Origin: Pirellulales bacterium
GTDB taxonomy: Bacteria; Planctomycetota; Planctomycetia; Pirellulales; JAICIG01
Direction of reading: 5' to 3'
Assembly: GCA_025927475.1 (NCBI GenBank)
Contig: JAICLL010000009.1
Span: forward strand, 1-64,000
DNA: 64,000 nucleotides
Below the pieces are notes generated by a model that saw only the letters and a list, made by a program, of their open reading frames with translations, searched no databases and was not told where the DNA came from. Position numbers and translations under genes: made by a program. Below, one piece after another: positions 15,590-22,988 of this stretch. The stretch's first letter is position 1; each line of letters begins with the position of its first letter.

Positions 15590-17034
15590 CTCGATTCTTT
15601 CCCGCCGAAACCCGCGTTTCCCGCGGGTTTTTTTATGGTTTTGCTCGCCGGCTCAACTTCGGCTTGGTGGTCACCAGGGGACAGCCGGGGACACGAAAGC
15701 CCACTTTTTTGTGCGCGCCCTTGTGCGCGCCAGTCGGGTTCTTTAGTAATCGGACCATCGGTGCCGGTTGCGCGTAGCTCCGCGGCTTCGGTCGCCGGCC
15801 CGCTCATCGTCGGCAACGCCGGCAGCGCGTCCAGGGCGCTCGTAAGATCGACGATGCCCAAATGGGTGTAGCAGTCCATCGTCAAGGTGATGGTCGAATG
15901 CCGGACCAACTGCTGCGCTTCCTTCACGTGTACGCGGCCTCGGGCCAAGTTGCTGATAAACTGGTGCCGCAACGAATGGAAGTCGAATATGCGGCCCGCC
16001 TCATCGACGTAGCACAACCACGCCGATCGCTGGCGCCGCTTCCGCTCGCCGTCGCTCGGGGCGTCTTGCAACCACTTCGCCCGCGCGGCTTCCAAGTCTT
16101 GGCGCAGCATCCGCGCCGATCGTTCAATCCAAGTGCCGGGCCACAGCCGGCCCGTAGCGTTGCGCTCGTCGCTCGATTCGGCTTCCGGGTCGCCTTGCGC
16201 CGATCGTTCGTTCTGCGCAACGCCAGCGGCCTCAGAATCCAAAGTGGCCAAATAGGGACAAATGAGGACAGCAAGGTCGGCACGCAACGGCAACACGTCG
16301 CGCCGACGATGCTTTGAGTACGCCGCTTCAACCGTAACGGTGGGCGGCTCGGCTTCAAGATCGAAACTCGCCGCGGTCAGGCTGGCCAGCTCCGCCGCGC
16401 GTAGGCCGGTGTTCGCGGCCACGATGTAGAGCAACGCCCGCGATTCGCCCGACAGCCCGCGGAACGGCTCGCCGGCTCGGGCGGCTTCCACCAGCGCGGC
16501 AAACTCTTCGGCTTCCAACGGCCGCCGTTCGCGGCGAACGTCGGCCTTTGGGTTCAACCGCGATAGATGCGATAGCGGGTCGCTCGACAGCCGGCGGTCG
16601 CGCACCAGCCACCGCGTAAAGCCCCGCATGGCGGCCAAATGATGGTTGCTGGTGGCCACGCCGATCTTGCGCCGCTTCGGCTTGCCATCAACGTCAGCCA
16701 CGGGCTTCGCCAGCGCCTCATCGAAACCGTCGATGCGCCCGGCCCGCCGATGATCTTCCTTTGTCAGCAGCCCGTTGAGCATGGTTTGGGCGGCCGTCTT
16801 GTCGCCGCATAACGGCTTTCGCTTCCAATCGCCGTTGGCGTCCAAGTAGAGCGCCCACCATTTCGCCGATCGCTTTTTCAGCTTGCGGGCGCCGGGGTCG
16901 CCTTTCTTGCAACGCTTGCCGCCTGGCAATCGGTATTCCACGCGCGATGGGCGAAAGAGGCTCGCCCTGATGATTCCCTTTCTGCAAAACGCTTGCGGCC
17001 AGCCGGGCGTTTGCAGTCGCCCGGCCAGCCACAA
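15535..17034 (-). CDS. int: Tyrosine recombinase/integrase whose 3' end runs into the tRNA att core
   Basis: The open frame gives 499 aa with a TTG at 17034. Homology-like sequence begins at about residue 22 (IIRASLFRPSRVEYRLPGGK), so the true start is uncertain. The N-terminal arm-binding domain includes KWWALYLDANGDWKRKPLCG. The catalytic set is complete: R212 (NTGLRAAELASL), K241 (AYSKHRRRD), H353 and R356 (FHSLRHQFISNLA), H379 (VRHSTITL) and Y389 (DCYTHLG). The last residues (SGAGTRTPDTRIMIPLL) are encoded by the antisense strand of the tRNA, so the stop codon is supplied by host DNA. In the excised circle the same frame would pass through the core into the ORF at 22755-22988. It should excise and integrate the element. 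Confidence 0.92.
   Translation of the reverse strand: MWLAGRLQTPGWPQAFCRKGIIRASLFRPSRVEYRLPGGKRCKKGDPGARKLKKRSAKWWALYLDANGDWKRKPLCGDKTAAQTMLNGLLTKEDHRRAGRIDGFDEALAKPVADVDGKPKRRKIGVATSNHHLAAMRGFTRWLVRDRRLSSDPLSHLSRLNPKADVRRERRPLEAEEFAALVEAARAGEPFRGLSGESRALLYIVAANTGLRAAELASLTAASFDLEAEPPTVTVEAAYSKHRRRDVLPLRADLAVLICPYLATLDSEAAGVAQNERSAQGDPEAESSDERNATGRLWPGTWIERSARMLRQDLEAARAKWLQDAPSDGERKRRQRSAWLCYVDEAGRIFDFHSLRHQFISNLARGRVHVKEAQQLVRHSTITLTMDCYTHLGIVDLTSALDALPALPTMSGPATEAAELRATGTDGPITKEPDWRAQGRAQKSGLSCPRLSPGDHQAEVEPASKTIKKPAGNAGFGGKESSSGAGTRTPDTRIMIPLL
15548..15591 (+). repeat. attL, 44-bp attachment core within the tRNA gene
   Basis: This 44-bp sequence runs from the anticodon loop to two bases past the tRNA 3' end. 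It is repeated exactly at 22984-23027. The two copies bound the integrative element. Confidence 0.92.
15608..15634 (+). terminator. Rho-independent terminator behind the tRNA gene
   Basis: A perfect 9-bp stem (AAACCCGCG at 15608-15616 with CGCGGGTTT at 15622-15630), 5-base loop, then TTTT. It lies 19 bases after the tRNA and 17 bases inside the element, so the element appears to supply the tRNA terminator. Confidence 0.75.
15704..15730. repeat. Left candidate arm-type integrase site
   Basis: Two direct copies of TTGTGCGCGC, two bases apart (15709-15718, 15721-15730), sit in a 27-bp sequence repeated exactly at 22897-22923. In the excised circle the two lie either side of the attachment core, 112 and 60 bases away, where arm-type sites of lambda-type integrases are found. 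Confidence 0.6.
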
Positions 17035-17100
17035 GCAAAGGCTTTCGACGGTCGATCGTACGATCAGCCGGCCACGCGCCGCAACCCGCGGCCGAGTTCG

Positions 17101-17466
17101 CTATCTTCCCTTGCCGGCGCCCCGTTTTGCCGGTTTGCTCGCCCGCCTCAACGCGCGGTCAATCTTGTCGATCGTCGGCACGCTCGGCACATGCTTGCCC
17201 GTTTCAATCCGGCACAAATGCTCAACGCTGATACCGGCTCGTTTCGCCAGCTCGCGTTGCGTCAAGCTGGCGGCCACGCGGTCACGAATGATCTTGCGGG
17301 CCAGGCTGGCACGGGCATATTCGACAGCCGGGTAATTTCCCTGCGCATCCGGTTCGGGCAACGGCGGCAAATCGGCGGCCTTGGCCAGCGTCGTCAGCCG
17401 ATCGTACTCATCGCGCGGTAAAAGCACGTAGGGCTTGCCGTCAACCACAATGGTTTGCATCGTCAT
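17101..17466 (-). CDS. XRE-family antitoxin
   Basis: The product is 121 aa. The N-terminal MQTIVVDGKPYVLLPRDEYDRL is an antitoxin-like leader that in related proteins contacts the toxin. Residues about 60-110 are a lambda-repressor-type HTH (IRDRVAASLTQRELAKRAG, ISVEHLCRIETGKHVPSVPT). It starts three bases after the stop of the RelE/ParE-type toxin gene, so the toxin is promoter-proximal, as in higBA. It should neutralise the toxin and repress the shared promoter. The pair may stabilise the integrated element. Confidence 0.85.
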   Translation of the reverse strand: MTMQTIVVDGKPYVLLPRDEYDRLTTLAKAADLPPLPEPDAQGNYPAVEYARASLARKIIRDRVAASLTQRELAKRAGISVEHLCRIETGKHVPSVPTIDKIDRALRRASKPAKRGAGKGR

Positions 17467-17469
17467 CGT

Positions 17470-17760
17470 TCACCTTTGATAGAAACGGTCGCGGTGGCCG
17501 ATCTTTTCGATCATTACCGTATCCGGCGCCGCGGGTTGATCCTCTTGGGCCGGCTCACCCGGCACAACGTAAAATTGAACGCGGTAATCGCCCGTCCGCA
17601 GCCGATAATGGCCAGCCAAGTCGCCCGACAGCGGCTTCGCCCCGCTTACGTCGGGCCATTGCTCCAAGCGAACAAGCAACCGCAGCACGCGGCCGTGAAT
17701 CGGGTTGGTGAGCGCCTCTAGTTGCTCGGCGGCTTCGGGCGTCAAAACCACGTTGGCCAT
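17470..17760 (-). CDS. RelE/ParE-superfamily toxin
   Basis: The product is 96 aa. It starts MANVVLTPEAAEQLEALTNP and has the short beta-sheet core of this superfamily with basic and aromatic residues: KPLSGDLAGHYRLRTGDYRV, QFYVVPG and VMIEKIGHRDRFYQR. The terminal Arg-x-x-x-Tyr resembles catalytic or substrate-contacting residues of RelE-like mRNA interferases and also ParE toxins, so ribosome-dependent mRNA cleavage or gyrase poisoning cannot be told apart by eye. The antitoxin gene follows at once. Confidence 0.85.
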   Translation of the reverse strand: MANVVLTPEAAEQLEALTNPIHGRVLRLLVRLEQWPDVSGAKPLSGDLAGHYRLRTGDYRVQFYVVPGEPAQEDQPAAPDTVMIEKIGHRDRFYQR

Positions 17761-17790
17761 ATCAGCATTCTACCGGTATTGATGTTAACG

Positions 17791-18156
17791 TCAATCGCTA
17801 GCAAGATCATTGATGGTAACTACCGGGCAGCGCCCGTTGCGACGATCGACGGCCACCAGCCTGGCCCGTTCCAACGCCGTAAGACCGCGGTGTACCGCCC
17901 AGCGGTTCAAGCCCCAAGGTTCGGCGGCCGTCGGTTCCCATTTGATGGTTCGGTTTTTCTTGATGCCCGCCAGCCACCAAAGCATAAGCCCGACATGCAA
18001 AGCACGGCCCGGCAACTTGCCGGCGGCCGCAAACCACGCCAGCGGCCCCCACAAGAATTGCTCGCCGCGCTTGTGCCGCGGCAGCCGCTTGCTTGGCTTC
18101 GCCTTGCCGACGGCGCCCGGCGGTAACTCGAATCGTTTTGGGTCGAATGCGTCCAC
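17791..18156 (-). CDS. Winged-helix protein common on planctomycete mobile elements
   Basis: The product is 121 aa with a GTG start at 18156. Conserved parts are RHKRGEQFLWGPLAWFAAAG, LPGRALHVGLMLWWLAGIKK and a C-terminal winged helix (WGLNRWAVHRGLTALERARL, VAVDRRNGRCPVVTI). The last part is typical of a DNA-binding wHTH with its wing. Proteins of this layout recur in planctomycete genomes beside integrases, to my knowledge. A regulatory or replication-initiation role is inferred; no catalytic motif is seen. A 13-bp tandem duplication (ATTAGAGAAAGAC, 18169-18194) lies just upstream of the gene. Confidence 0.6.
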   Translation of the reverse strand: MDAFDPKRFELPPGAVGKAKPSKRLPRHKRGEQFLWGPLAWFAAAGKLPGRALHVGLMLWWLAGIKKNRTIKWEPTAAEPWGLNRWAVHRGLTALERARLVAVDRRNGRCPVVTINDLASD

Positions 18157-18312
18157 CCCTACCTACCTATTAGAGAAAGACATTAGAGAAAGACTGTACG
18201 GGTGCAGCGCCCATGCACAGGTCTTGTTGCGCCGGCGCTACAACCACTTCGCCGAACGGGTCGCCCGATTCGGTCGCTTCCCGCTCGGCTTCCAACTCGC
18301 CAAGCAAGCCCA

Positions 18313-20490
18313 TCACGGTCGCCCACATTTGTTCGCCCCGAGGGTCGCTATACCGCTCGGGGTAGCGGACGATCTCTCAGTCCGCAAGGCAAACCCGCTC
18401 AACACGATTTCGGACGCCTCACGCATCGCCGCTTGGCAGTCGTCTACGGCCCGTTCGATGCCGTCGGCTCGGGCTTCAACCAAAAGCGCATCATGCACGG
18501 GCGCGCAAACCGCGATGCCCCGCTCCGTCGCCAGACAGCACGCAAGGCGCAACATTTCCGCGCCGTTGGCCTGCATCGGAAAGTTTGCCAGGCTGCGCGG
18601 GTTCGCCTCGGGGCCGACGTGTACGCGCCAGCCGAACACGGTTTGAAGCCAGCCATGCAACATGGCGTGATTAACGGCGGCTTCGCTCCAGCGCCAGAAT
18701 GTCGGGTAGGTCTGGCGATGCAACCGCAGTAGTTCGCGTGCATGGGCTTCGCTCTTGCCGATCGCAATGGCTAACGATCGCTCGCCCATGCCATATTGAA
18801 CGGCCAAACTGCAAACCTTGAATTGCTCACGCTCCGCCTTGTGGCTCGCCTTAGTGGCATCGCTCGGCACCGCGCCGGCTTGCTTCGCAAAGGTCAAGTA
18901 GGGGTCGCCCGAGGTGTAGGCGTCGATCATGGCCTTGTCGCCCGACAACGCGGCGGCAATCCCAAACTCTTGCTGTTCGTAATCGACGTAAGCCACGGCC
19001 ATGCCGGCAGCCGGCTTTATCAACCCGCGCAGCCAAACACTCGGGCCAAAAATGAATTTCGCGTTGCTCGGCTGATTGCGCCCGGTCCTACTGGCGAACG
19101 CCGACAGTAGACAGCGGTTGCGGTCATCGTCGCCGACGGCCAACGATTCAAGGCGAAGCTCCCCGAGGGTATGGCGCAATTCACGCAACGCCGACACGTC
19201 CGGGTATGCCTTGGCCATTTGCCGGAACGTGTCATCGTCCAGGGCCAGCGCCCCCGAGGGCAACCGCGGCCACGGTATGCCGGCTCGAATCAACCACGCG
19301 GCGAACCGCTCGGCGGAAAAGGTCATCGGGCGCGGCGTCGAATACCGATCGGCGTTGCCGACGGCTACAAGCTCAGCCGCTCGCCGCAAAATGCCAGCAT
19401 CATGCTTCGGTCGCTGTCTCGAGATTTCTTCGCGTAAGAGATCCCACAGCCGGCCCGCGTAGTCGGTATCGTCGGCCACGGAGTCTTGCTCGAAACCGAT
19501 GCCGATGCCCAACGCGGGCAACTCGCCGGCCAGTGTGCGGGCTTGCACGTCCAGCGCCGGCCACGTTGAGCTATCGCGCCCGCTCCGTTCCCATGATGCG
19601 ATTCTCGCCGGGGTCAACCCGGTCGCTTTTCGGGCGGCGGCCACGGCCTGCGCGTGTTCGCGGTCGGTCTGCCGCTCTTGCTCCGCCACGTAATCGACGG
19701 CTTCGGCCAAAGCGTAGGGGTCGATTTCCCATTCGCCCGCCGTCCGCAGAATCGCATCGCCGGGCGCGGTGCCAGGCTCGATACGCCTTACGCCGTTCGG
19801 GACGTAAACGCCGTAGCCCCGATCGACGGCGGCCACCAGCCGGCTTTTGATCGCTGGCCAGTGTCGCCGCAACCGCCCGAGGGTTTTTTGATCGTCGATC
19901 GGCACGCCGGCCCATTCCATGCGCGCCGCGGCGGCCATGTAGCGTCCACGCAAAAGCGCCCGCGGCAAGTCGATCTCGTTCCGGCGAAGCATCGCCGGCA
20001 AAAGTTTTGCCAGGGCGTCGACGTCGGTCTGGCAATAATCGACTAACGCCAGCCGCTCGGCTTCGGTGTATTCTCCGCCGCGCAAAGCAAGCTCTTGCAT
20101 CGCTTGCTTGTCCGCGGCGTCGATGCCGTCGAGGCCGTGATAGACCAGCGCCCCGAGTAGGCTTCGGCCCGAGGGCACGGCCAGCCCCGACGTAATGCAC
20201 TTAAAATCGGCACACAAGTCGAGAATGCGCGCCGGCATGGGCCAGCCAAGGGCGATGAAGCAACCAAGCTCCGCGCGCGCGTAGTAAGCCACGAAAAGCG
20301 AACGGGCGTCGATCGCAAACGGCGGCTCGGGCAACGCGGCCAGTTCATCGGCCCACAACCGCAGTAGCTTGCCCGTGCGAAGCTCACGGGCCACCATGCA
20401 CCGCGGTTGCGGTCGCTCGCCGTCGCCGCAACCAAATTCAAAATCGGCCAACCATATCTCACGATAGGCGGCCAGCGTATAGGCGTTCAT
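18313..20490 (-). CDS. Family A DNA polymerase with N-terminal 3'-5' exonuclease-like domain
   Basis: The product is 725 aa from the ATG at 20490 (GAGG nine bases upstream). The N-terminal domain has DEDD-type exonuclease motifs: DFEF near residue 16, a middle block (LFVAYYARAELGCFIALGW) and YCQTDVDAL. The polymerase domain shows motif A as VAYVDYEQQEFGIAAAL (about 498-514), motif B as REQFKVCSLAVQYGMG (about 552-567) and motif C as CAPVHDALLVEA (about 663-674). Motif C reads HDA where Pol I has HDE; the catalytic Asp residues of A and C are retained. No 5'-nuclease domain is present. It resembles phage and plasmid polymerases more than host PolA. It overlaps the promoter-proximal partner gene (20502-21188) closely and should be co-translated with it. 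Confidence 0.9.
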   Translation of the reverse strand: MNAYTLAAYREIWLADFEFGCGDGERPQPRCMVARELRTGKLLRLWADELAALPEPPFAIDARSLFVAYYARAELGCFIALGWPMPARILDLCADFKCITSGLAVPSGRSLLGALVYHGLDGIDAADKQAMQELALRGGEYTEAERLALVDYCQTDVDALAKLLPAMLRRNEIDLPRALLRGRYMAAAARMEWAGVPIDDQKTLGRLRRHWPAIKSRLVAAVDRGYGVYVPNGVRRIEPGTAPGDAILRTAGEWEIDPYALAEAVDYVAEQERQTDREHAQAVAAARKATGLTPARIASWERSGRDSSTWPALDVQARTLAGELPALGIGIGFEQDSVADDTDYAGRLWDLLREEISRQRPKHDAGILRRAAELVAVGNADRYSTPRPMTFSAERFAAWLIRAGIPWPRLPSGALALDDDTFRQMAKAYPDVSALRELRHTLGELRLESLAVGDDDRNRCLLSAFASRTGRNQPSNAKFIFGPSVWLRGLIKPAAGMAVAYVDYEQQEFGIAAALSGDKAMIDAYTSGDPYLTFAKQAGAVPSDATKASHKAEREQFKVCSLAVQYGMGERSLAIAIGKSEAHARELLRLHRQTYPTFWRWSEAAVNHAMLHGWLQTVFGWRVHVGPEANPRSLANFPMQANGAEMLRLACCLATERGIAVCAPVHDALLVEARADGIERAVDDCQAAMREASEIVLSGFALRTERSSATPSGIATLGANKCGRP

Positions 20491-20501
20491 GGCGGCGGGC
20501 C

Positions 20502-21188
20502 TCACGCTTCGCCGCGCAGCTTGCGCAACACCGGATGATCTAACGAATCAATCAGCCGGCCTTTGAACGCCACGGCCAACAAGTCACGAAACGAAGTATC
20601 GGGCCACGTCGGCGGCGGTATCTCGCCCAACGCCTCATCGACGTTGTAAGCCCCGAGGGACATATTGGCGGCCACACGCACCCAACGCCCGACGGCAAGT
20701 GTCGCCGCTTCCAACGCCGATCGGTTCCAATCGTCGATCTTTCCATCAGCACCAGGCAGGCGAACGGGCCAAACGAAAAGCACGCCTTGGCGATTCTGCG
20801 CCGTGAAAAGCGCCCGAGGGCCAAACGTCGGTTCGGTCGCAAGCTCGGACCATAACGCCGGCGCGACAAGATACGTTTCGCGGTCTTCCTTCAACTCCAA
20901 GACGGCGGTTTGAACGCGATAGCTTTCCTCGGGATGCACTTGCACAAACCATTCTTTCGCCGGCTTGCGGACGGGAACGGTAAGCAAGGCTTTCTTGACG
21001 CCAACACTCGCCGCGAAGTCTTGCGACAGCCGCAAGCTCGCCGGGTTGAACGGGTCGGCAGCTGGTGCCGCGGCGTCGAATGGTGGTATGGCCGAATGGC
21101 CATTGCCATTGCCGATGGCGATGCCGTCGCCGTTGCTCGAATGCGGATTGCTGGATTGTTCCCTACGCAAAAGTGTAGAATCAGACAT
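20502..21188 (-). CDS. Conserved planctomycete element protein, probable partner of the DNA polymerase
   Basis: The product is 228 aa. After a low-complexity N-terminus (GDGIAIGNGNGHSAIPP) the conserved part runs from FNPASLRLSQDFAASVGVKK through VPVRKPAKEWFVQVHPEESY, LELKEDRETYLVAPAL, NRQGVLFVWPVRLPGADGK and AVGRWVRVAANMSLGAYNV. No known catalytic motif is present. The polymerase start lies 12 bases beyond its stop, so the two are almost certainly one operon. A replication or single-strand-binding accessory role is plausible from context only. Confidence 0.7.
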   Translation of the reverse strand: MSDSTLLRREQSSNPHSSNGDGIAIGNGNGHSAIPPFDAAAPAADPFNPASLRLSQDFAASVGVKKALLTVPVRKPAKEWFVQVHPEESYRVQTAVLELKEDRETYLVAPALWSELATEPTFGPRALFTAQNRQGVLFVWPVRLPGADGKIDDWNRSALEAATLAVGRWVRVAANMSLGAYNVDEALGEIPPPTWPDTSFRDLLAVAFKGRLIDSLDHPVLRKLRGEA

Positions 21189-21269
21189 AGCTTGACGGTC
21201 CTAATGGAAGTAAAGGGATCACTCTGGTACATGCGGGGCGGTTGCATCCGGCAACCGCCCCGCTCACGT

Positions 21270-21467
21270 TTACCGCCCATCGGGCGGCGGAAACTCTCTT
21301 TGCCGATCGCTCGGCCCGTCACGTGCCGGCGGTATCTCACGCCGTCGCCTATGCGGCGCAATGCCGTATCGGCCAGCACACTCCACACACAGACAGTCAC
21401 GCCAGCCCAGCGGCGTAAGTACGCGCGTGTAGACGGCGGGGTCGATGGTGCAAAGGTCGCAAGTCAT
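21270..21467 (-). CDS. Small CxxC...CxxC protein
   Basis: The product is 65 aa from the ATG at 21467, which overlaps the stop of the preceding HTH gene (ATGA). It holds CDLC (residues 3-6) and CVEC (about 27-30), a four-cysteine arrangement that could bind one zinc ion, followed by a basic, Pro-rich tail (HRRRREIPPARDG). The function is unknown; a small DNA- or protein-binding zinc ribbon is plausible. Confidence 0.55.
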   Translation of the reverse strand: MTCDLCTIDPAVYTRVLTPLGWRDCLCVECAGRYGIAPHRRRREIPPARDGPSDRQREFPPPDGR

Positions 21468-21772
21468 ACGCGGCGCCTCCGTGCCGGCCCATCGCCGAAT
21501 GCTTCCCATGCTTTTCTGTCGGGGGCACCCGCGCGCAACCACGCGATGATCGTCTCACGCGGCCACCGCTTACCGTGGCCGATCTTCACGGCCCGCGGCA
21601 GCCGGCCCGCGGCGTCCATGCGCCGGATGGTCTTGATCGACGCGCGCAGCTCTCTAGCCAGATCGTCGGCGGTCAACATCAGCGCCGGCGGCAGCGGCTC
21701 GGCAGCGGTCGCCGGCTCGCCAATCAGTTCGGCCACGGCATCGGGCATGATGCGTAGTGTTTCAACCGGCAT
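21464..21772 (-). CDS. Excisionase/AlpA-like HTH protein
   Basis: The product is 102 aa. The central part MLTADDLARELRASIKTIRR, MDAAGRLPRAVKIGHGKRWP and RETIIAWLRAGAPD matches MerR/AlpA-type HTH_17 domains, which bind DNA as excisionases or element regulators. The position in the element and the small size fit a recombination directionality factor. Its stop overlaps the start of the small CxxC gene and its start overlaps the end of the DUF1580-like gene by 11 bases. Confidence 0.8.
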   Translation of the reverse strand: MPVETLRIMPDAVAELIGEPATAAEPLPPALMLTADDLARELRASIKTIRRMDAAGRLPRAVKIGHGKRWPRETIIAWLRAGAPDRKAWEAFGDGPARRRRV

Positions 21773-22004
21773 GGGTCACCCCTTGCCTCGCGTCGTTGGC
21801 CACAGCGTCCGTCGCTACAAAAAATCGGTCTAGGGCCTCGTGGCTCGTGTACCGCCGCGCTCCCAAGACAACGGTATCCAGCAGCACGCCGCGGCAGCCG
21901 ACGCTGGCCCAGCGCCCGACGGTCGATAGGTGGACGCCACCAGGCACCGCGTCGGCGGCCTCGGGCAGAGAGATTAAGGTTTCCGCGCGTGAGTTAATCG
22001 GCAT
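21762..22004 (-). CDS. DUF1580-family HTH protein
   Basis: The product is 80 aa. The sequence ETLISLPEAADAVPGGVHLS, TVGRWASVGCRGVLLDTVVL and GARRYTSHEALDRFF matches DUF1580, a planctomycete family with an HTH that resembles excisionases. It lies directly ahead of the AlpA-like gene and overlaps it by 11 bases. A role in element regulation or excision is inferred. Confidence 0.75.
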   Translation of the reverse strand: MPINSRAETLISLPEAADAVPGGVHLSTVGRWASVGCRGVLLDTVVLGARRYTSHEALDRFFVATDAVANDARQGVTHAG

Positions 22005-22085
22005 GGAGCGCCTCGCCTACGTGTGAGTATCAGTCACTACGCACGCGATGTTATGCACACGATTTAGCGCGCCGGCCCAAAAGAT

Positions 22086-22694
22086 TTAGCGATTGCGTTT
22101 CTTGTAGCGCGAAGGCGGCGGCGGAAGCTTGTTCGCTTTCGCATAGCGGCGCGCGGCAGTCAGAATGCCAGCGGGCGAGGTGATCTTAGGCCAAGTCGGG
22201 TGATCGTCGATGAACGCGATGATGTCCCTGTGCGGACGGTGATCGCAGCATTGTTGATAAATCCACGCATCGCGCGCTTCATCGTCCCATTTCCCCCACA
22301 AATCGCCGGATATGGATTGTCCCGAGGCTGCCCATTCTTCATGCTCGATGCGCGCGGCCAGTCCCGGTCCCTTTTGCAAGGCGTCCCGCGCTTCGGCGTC
22401 CAGGGCTTCAACCCATTGCCGGTAGTTCGGGGCGTGCATATTCGCCAGCAAGTCGATGGTGGCTTTCACGCTGGCGTCACCCAGCTCCGACCAGGGGGCA
22501 TATCGGCTCGGGCGCCCACCCGTGTCGGCAAGCGCGCGATCCGTCCAGTCCGCGGCGTTGATAATGTCCCACGCCATGCGCACCGTAGCTTGATGCGCGT
22601 TGTGATACACGGGGAAGCCGATGGGGGCGAACGGCCGCGCCGGGTGGGTGCCTGCCTCCATGCAAGCTTTGATGTTTTCGCAATCGTTGCTCAT
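22086..22694 (-). CDS. Hypothetical protein of the integrative element
   Basis: The product is 202 aa from the ATG at 22694 (a TTG at 22724 is also in frame). The protein is soluble and Trp-rich (WDIINAADWTDRALAD, NYRQWVEALDAEARDALQKG, LWGKWDDEARDAWIYQQCCD) and ends in a basic tail (PPPSRYKKRNR). I do not recognise the family. It is the first complete gene inside the right end, 61 bases from the ORF that continues the integrase frame. Confidence 0.55.
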   Translation of the reverse strand: MSNDCENIKACMEAGTHPARPFAPIGFPVYHNAHQATVRMAWDIINAADWTDRALADTGGRPSRYAPWSELGDASVKATIDLLANMHAPNYRQWVEALDAEARDALQKGPGLAARIEHEEWAASGQSISGDLWGKWDDEARDAWIYQQCCDHRPHRDIIAFIDDHPTWPKITSPAGILTAARRYAKANKLPPPPSRYKKRNR

Positions 22695-22754
22695 GTCATT
22701 GGTAAGCTCGGCAAGCTCCGCCAATGCTTCACGGGCTTTGTAGATGCGACACTT

Positions 22755-22988
22755 TCATGGGCGCACCCCGCCGTTCTTGCTCGCCTTGGCCAACGCCACG
22801 ATACGGCGGCGGGTCGCCTCGGGCAGCGTCGGCCACGCGACCACAAGGGCGGCCAGCTCGGGGTCGATTGCCGGGGCTTCGGGGGCGGTTTCCGGGCTTT
22901 TTTGTGCGCGCCCTTGTGCGCGCAGGATTTTGGCGTTCCCTAAGTCGTTGCTGGCGTTGTCGTTGGCGATAGCAACCGGCGCGATCAT
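22755..22988 (-). CDS. Detached integrase C-terminal tail (in frame with int across the att core)
   Basis: This is a 77-codon ORF whose first ATG (22986-22988) is inside the right att core and is the same codon as the Met in TRIMI of the integrase. After MI the sequence continues APVAIANDNASNDLGNAKIL, then RAQGRAQKS, a motif also present in the integrase upstream of its core, then DPELAALVVAWPTLPEATRR and RIVALAKASKNGG. In the circular form the integrase frame would read straight into it, giving about 571 aa. In the integrated state an in-frame TAA lies just outside the core (23028-23030), so it is either untranslated or made alone from the internal ATG. Confidence 0.7.
   Translation of the reverse strand: MIAPVAIANDNASNDLGNAKILRAQGRAQKSPETAPEAPAIDPELAALVVAWPTLPEATRRRIVALAKASKNGGVRP
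22897..22923. repeat. Right candidate arm-type integrase site
   Basis: An exact copy of the 27-bp sequence at 15704-15730, holding two TTGTGCGCGC units (22902-22911, 22914-22923). It encodes RAQGRAQKS on the minus strand, as does the left copy. Confidence 0.6.
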
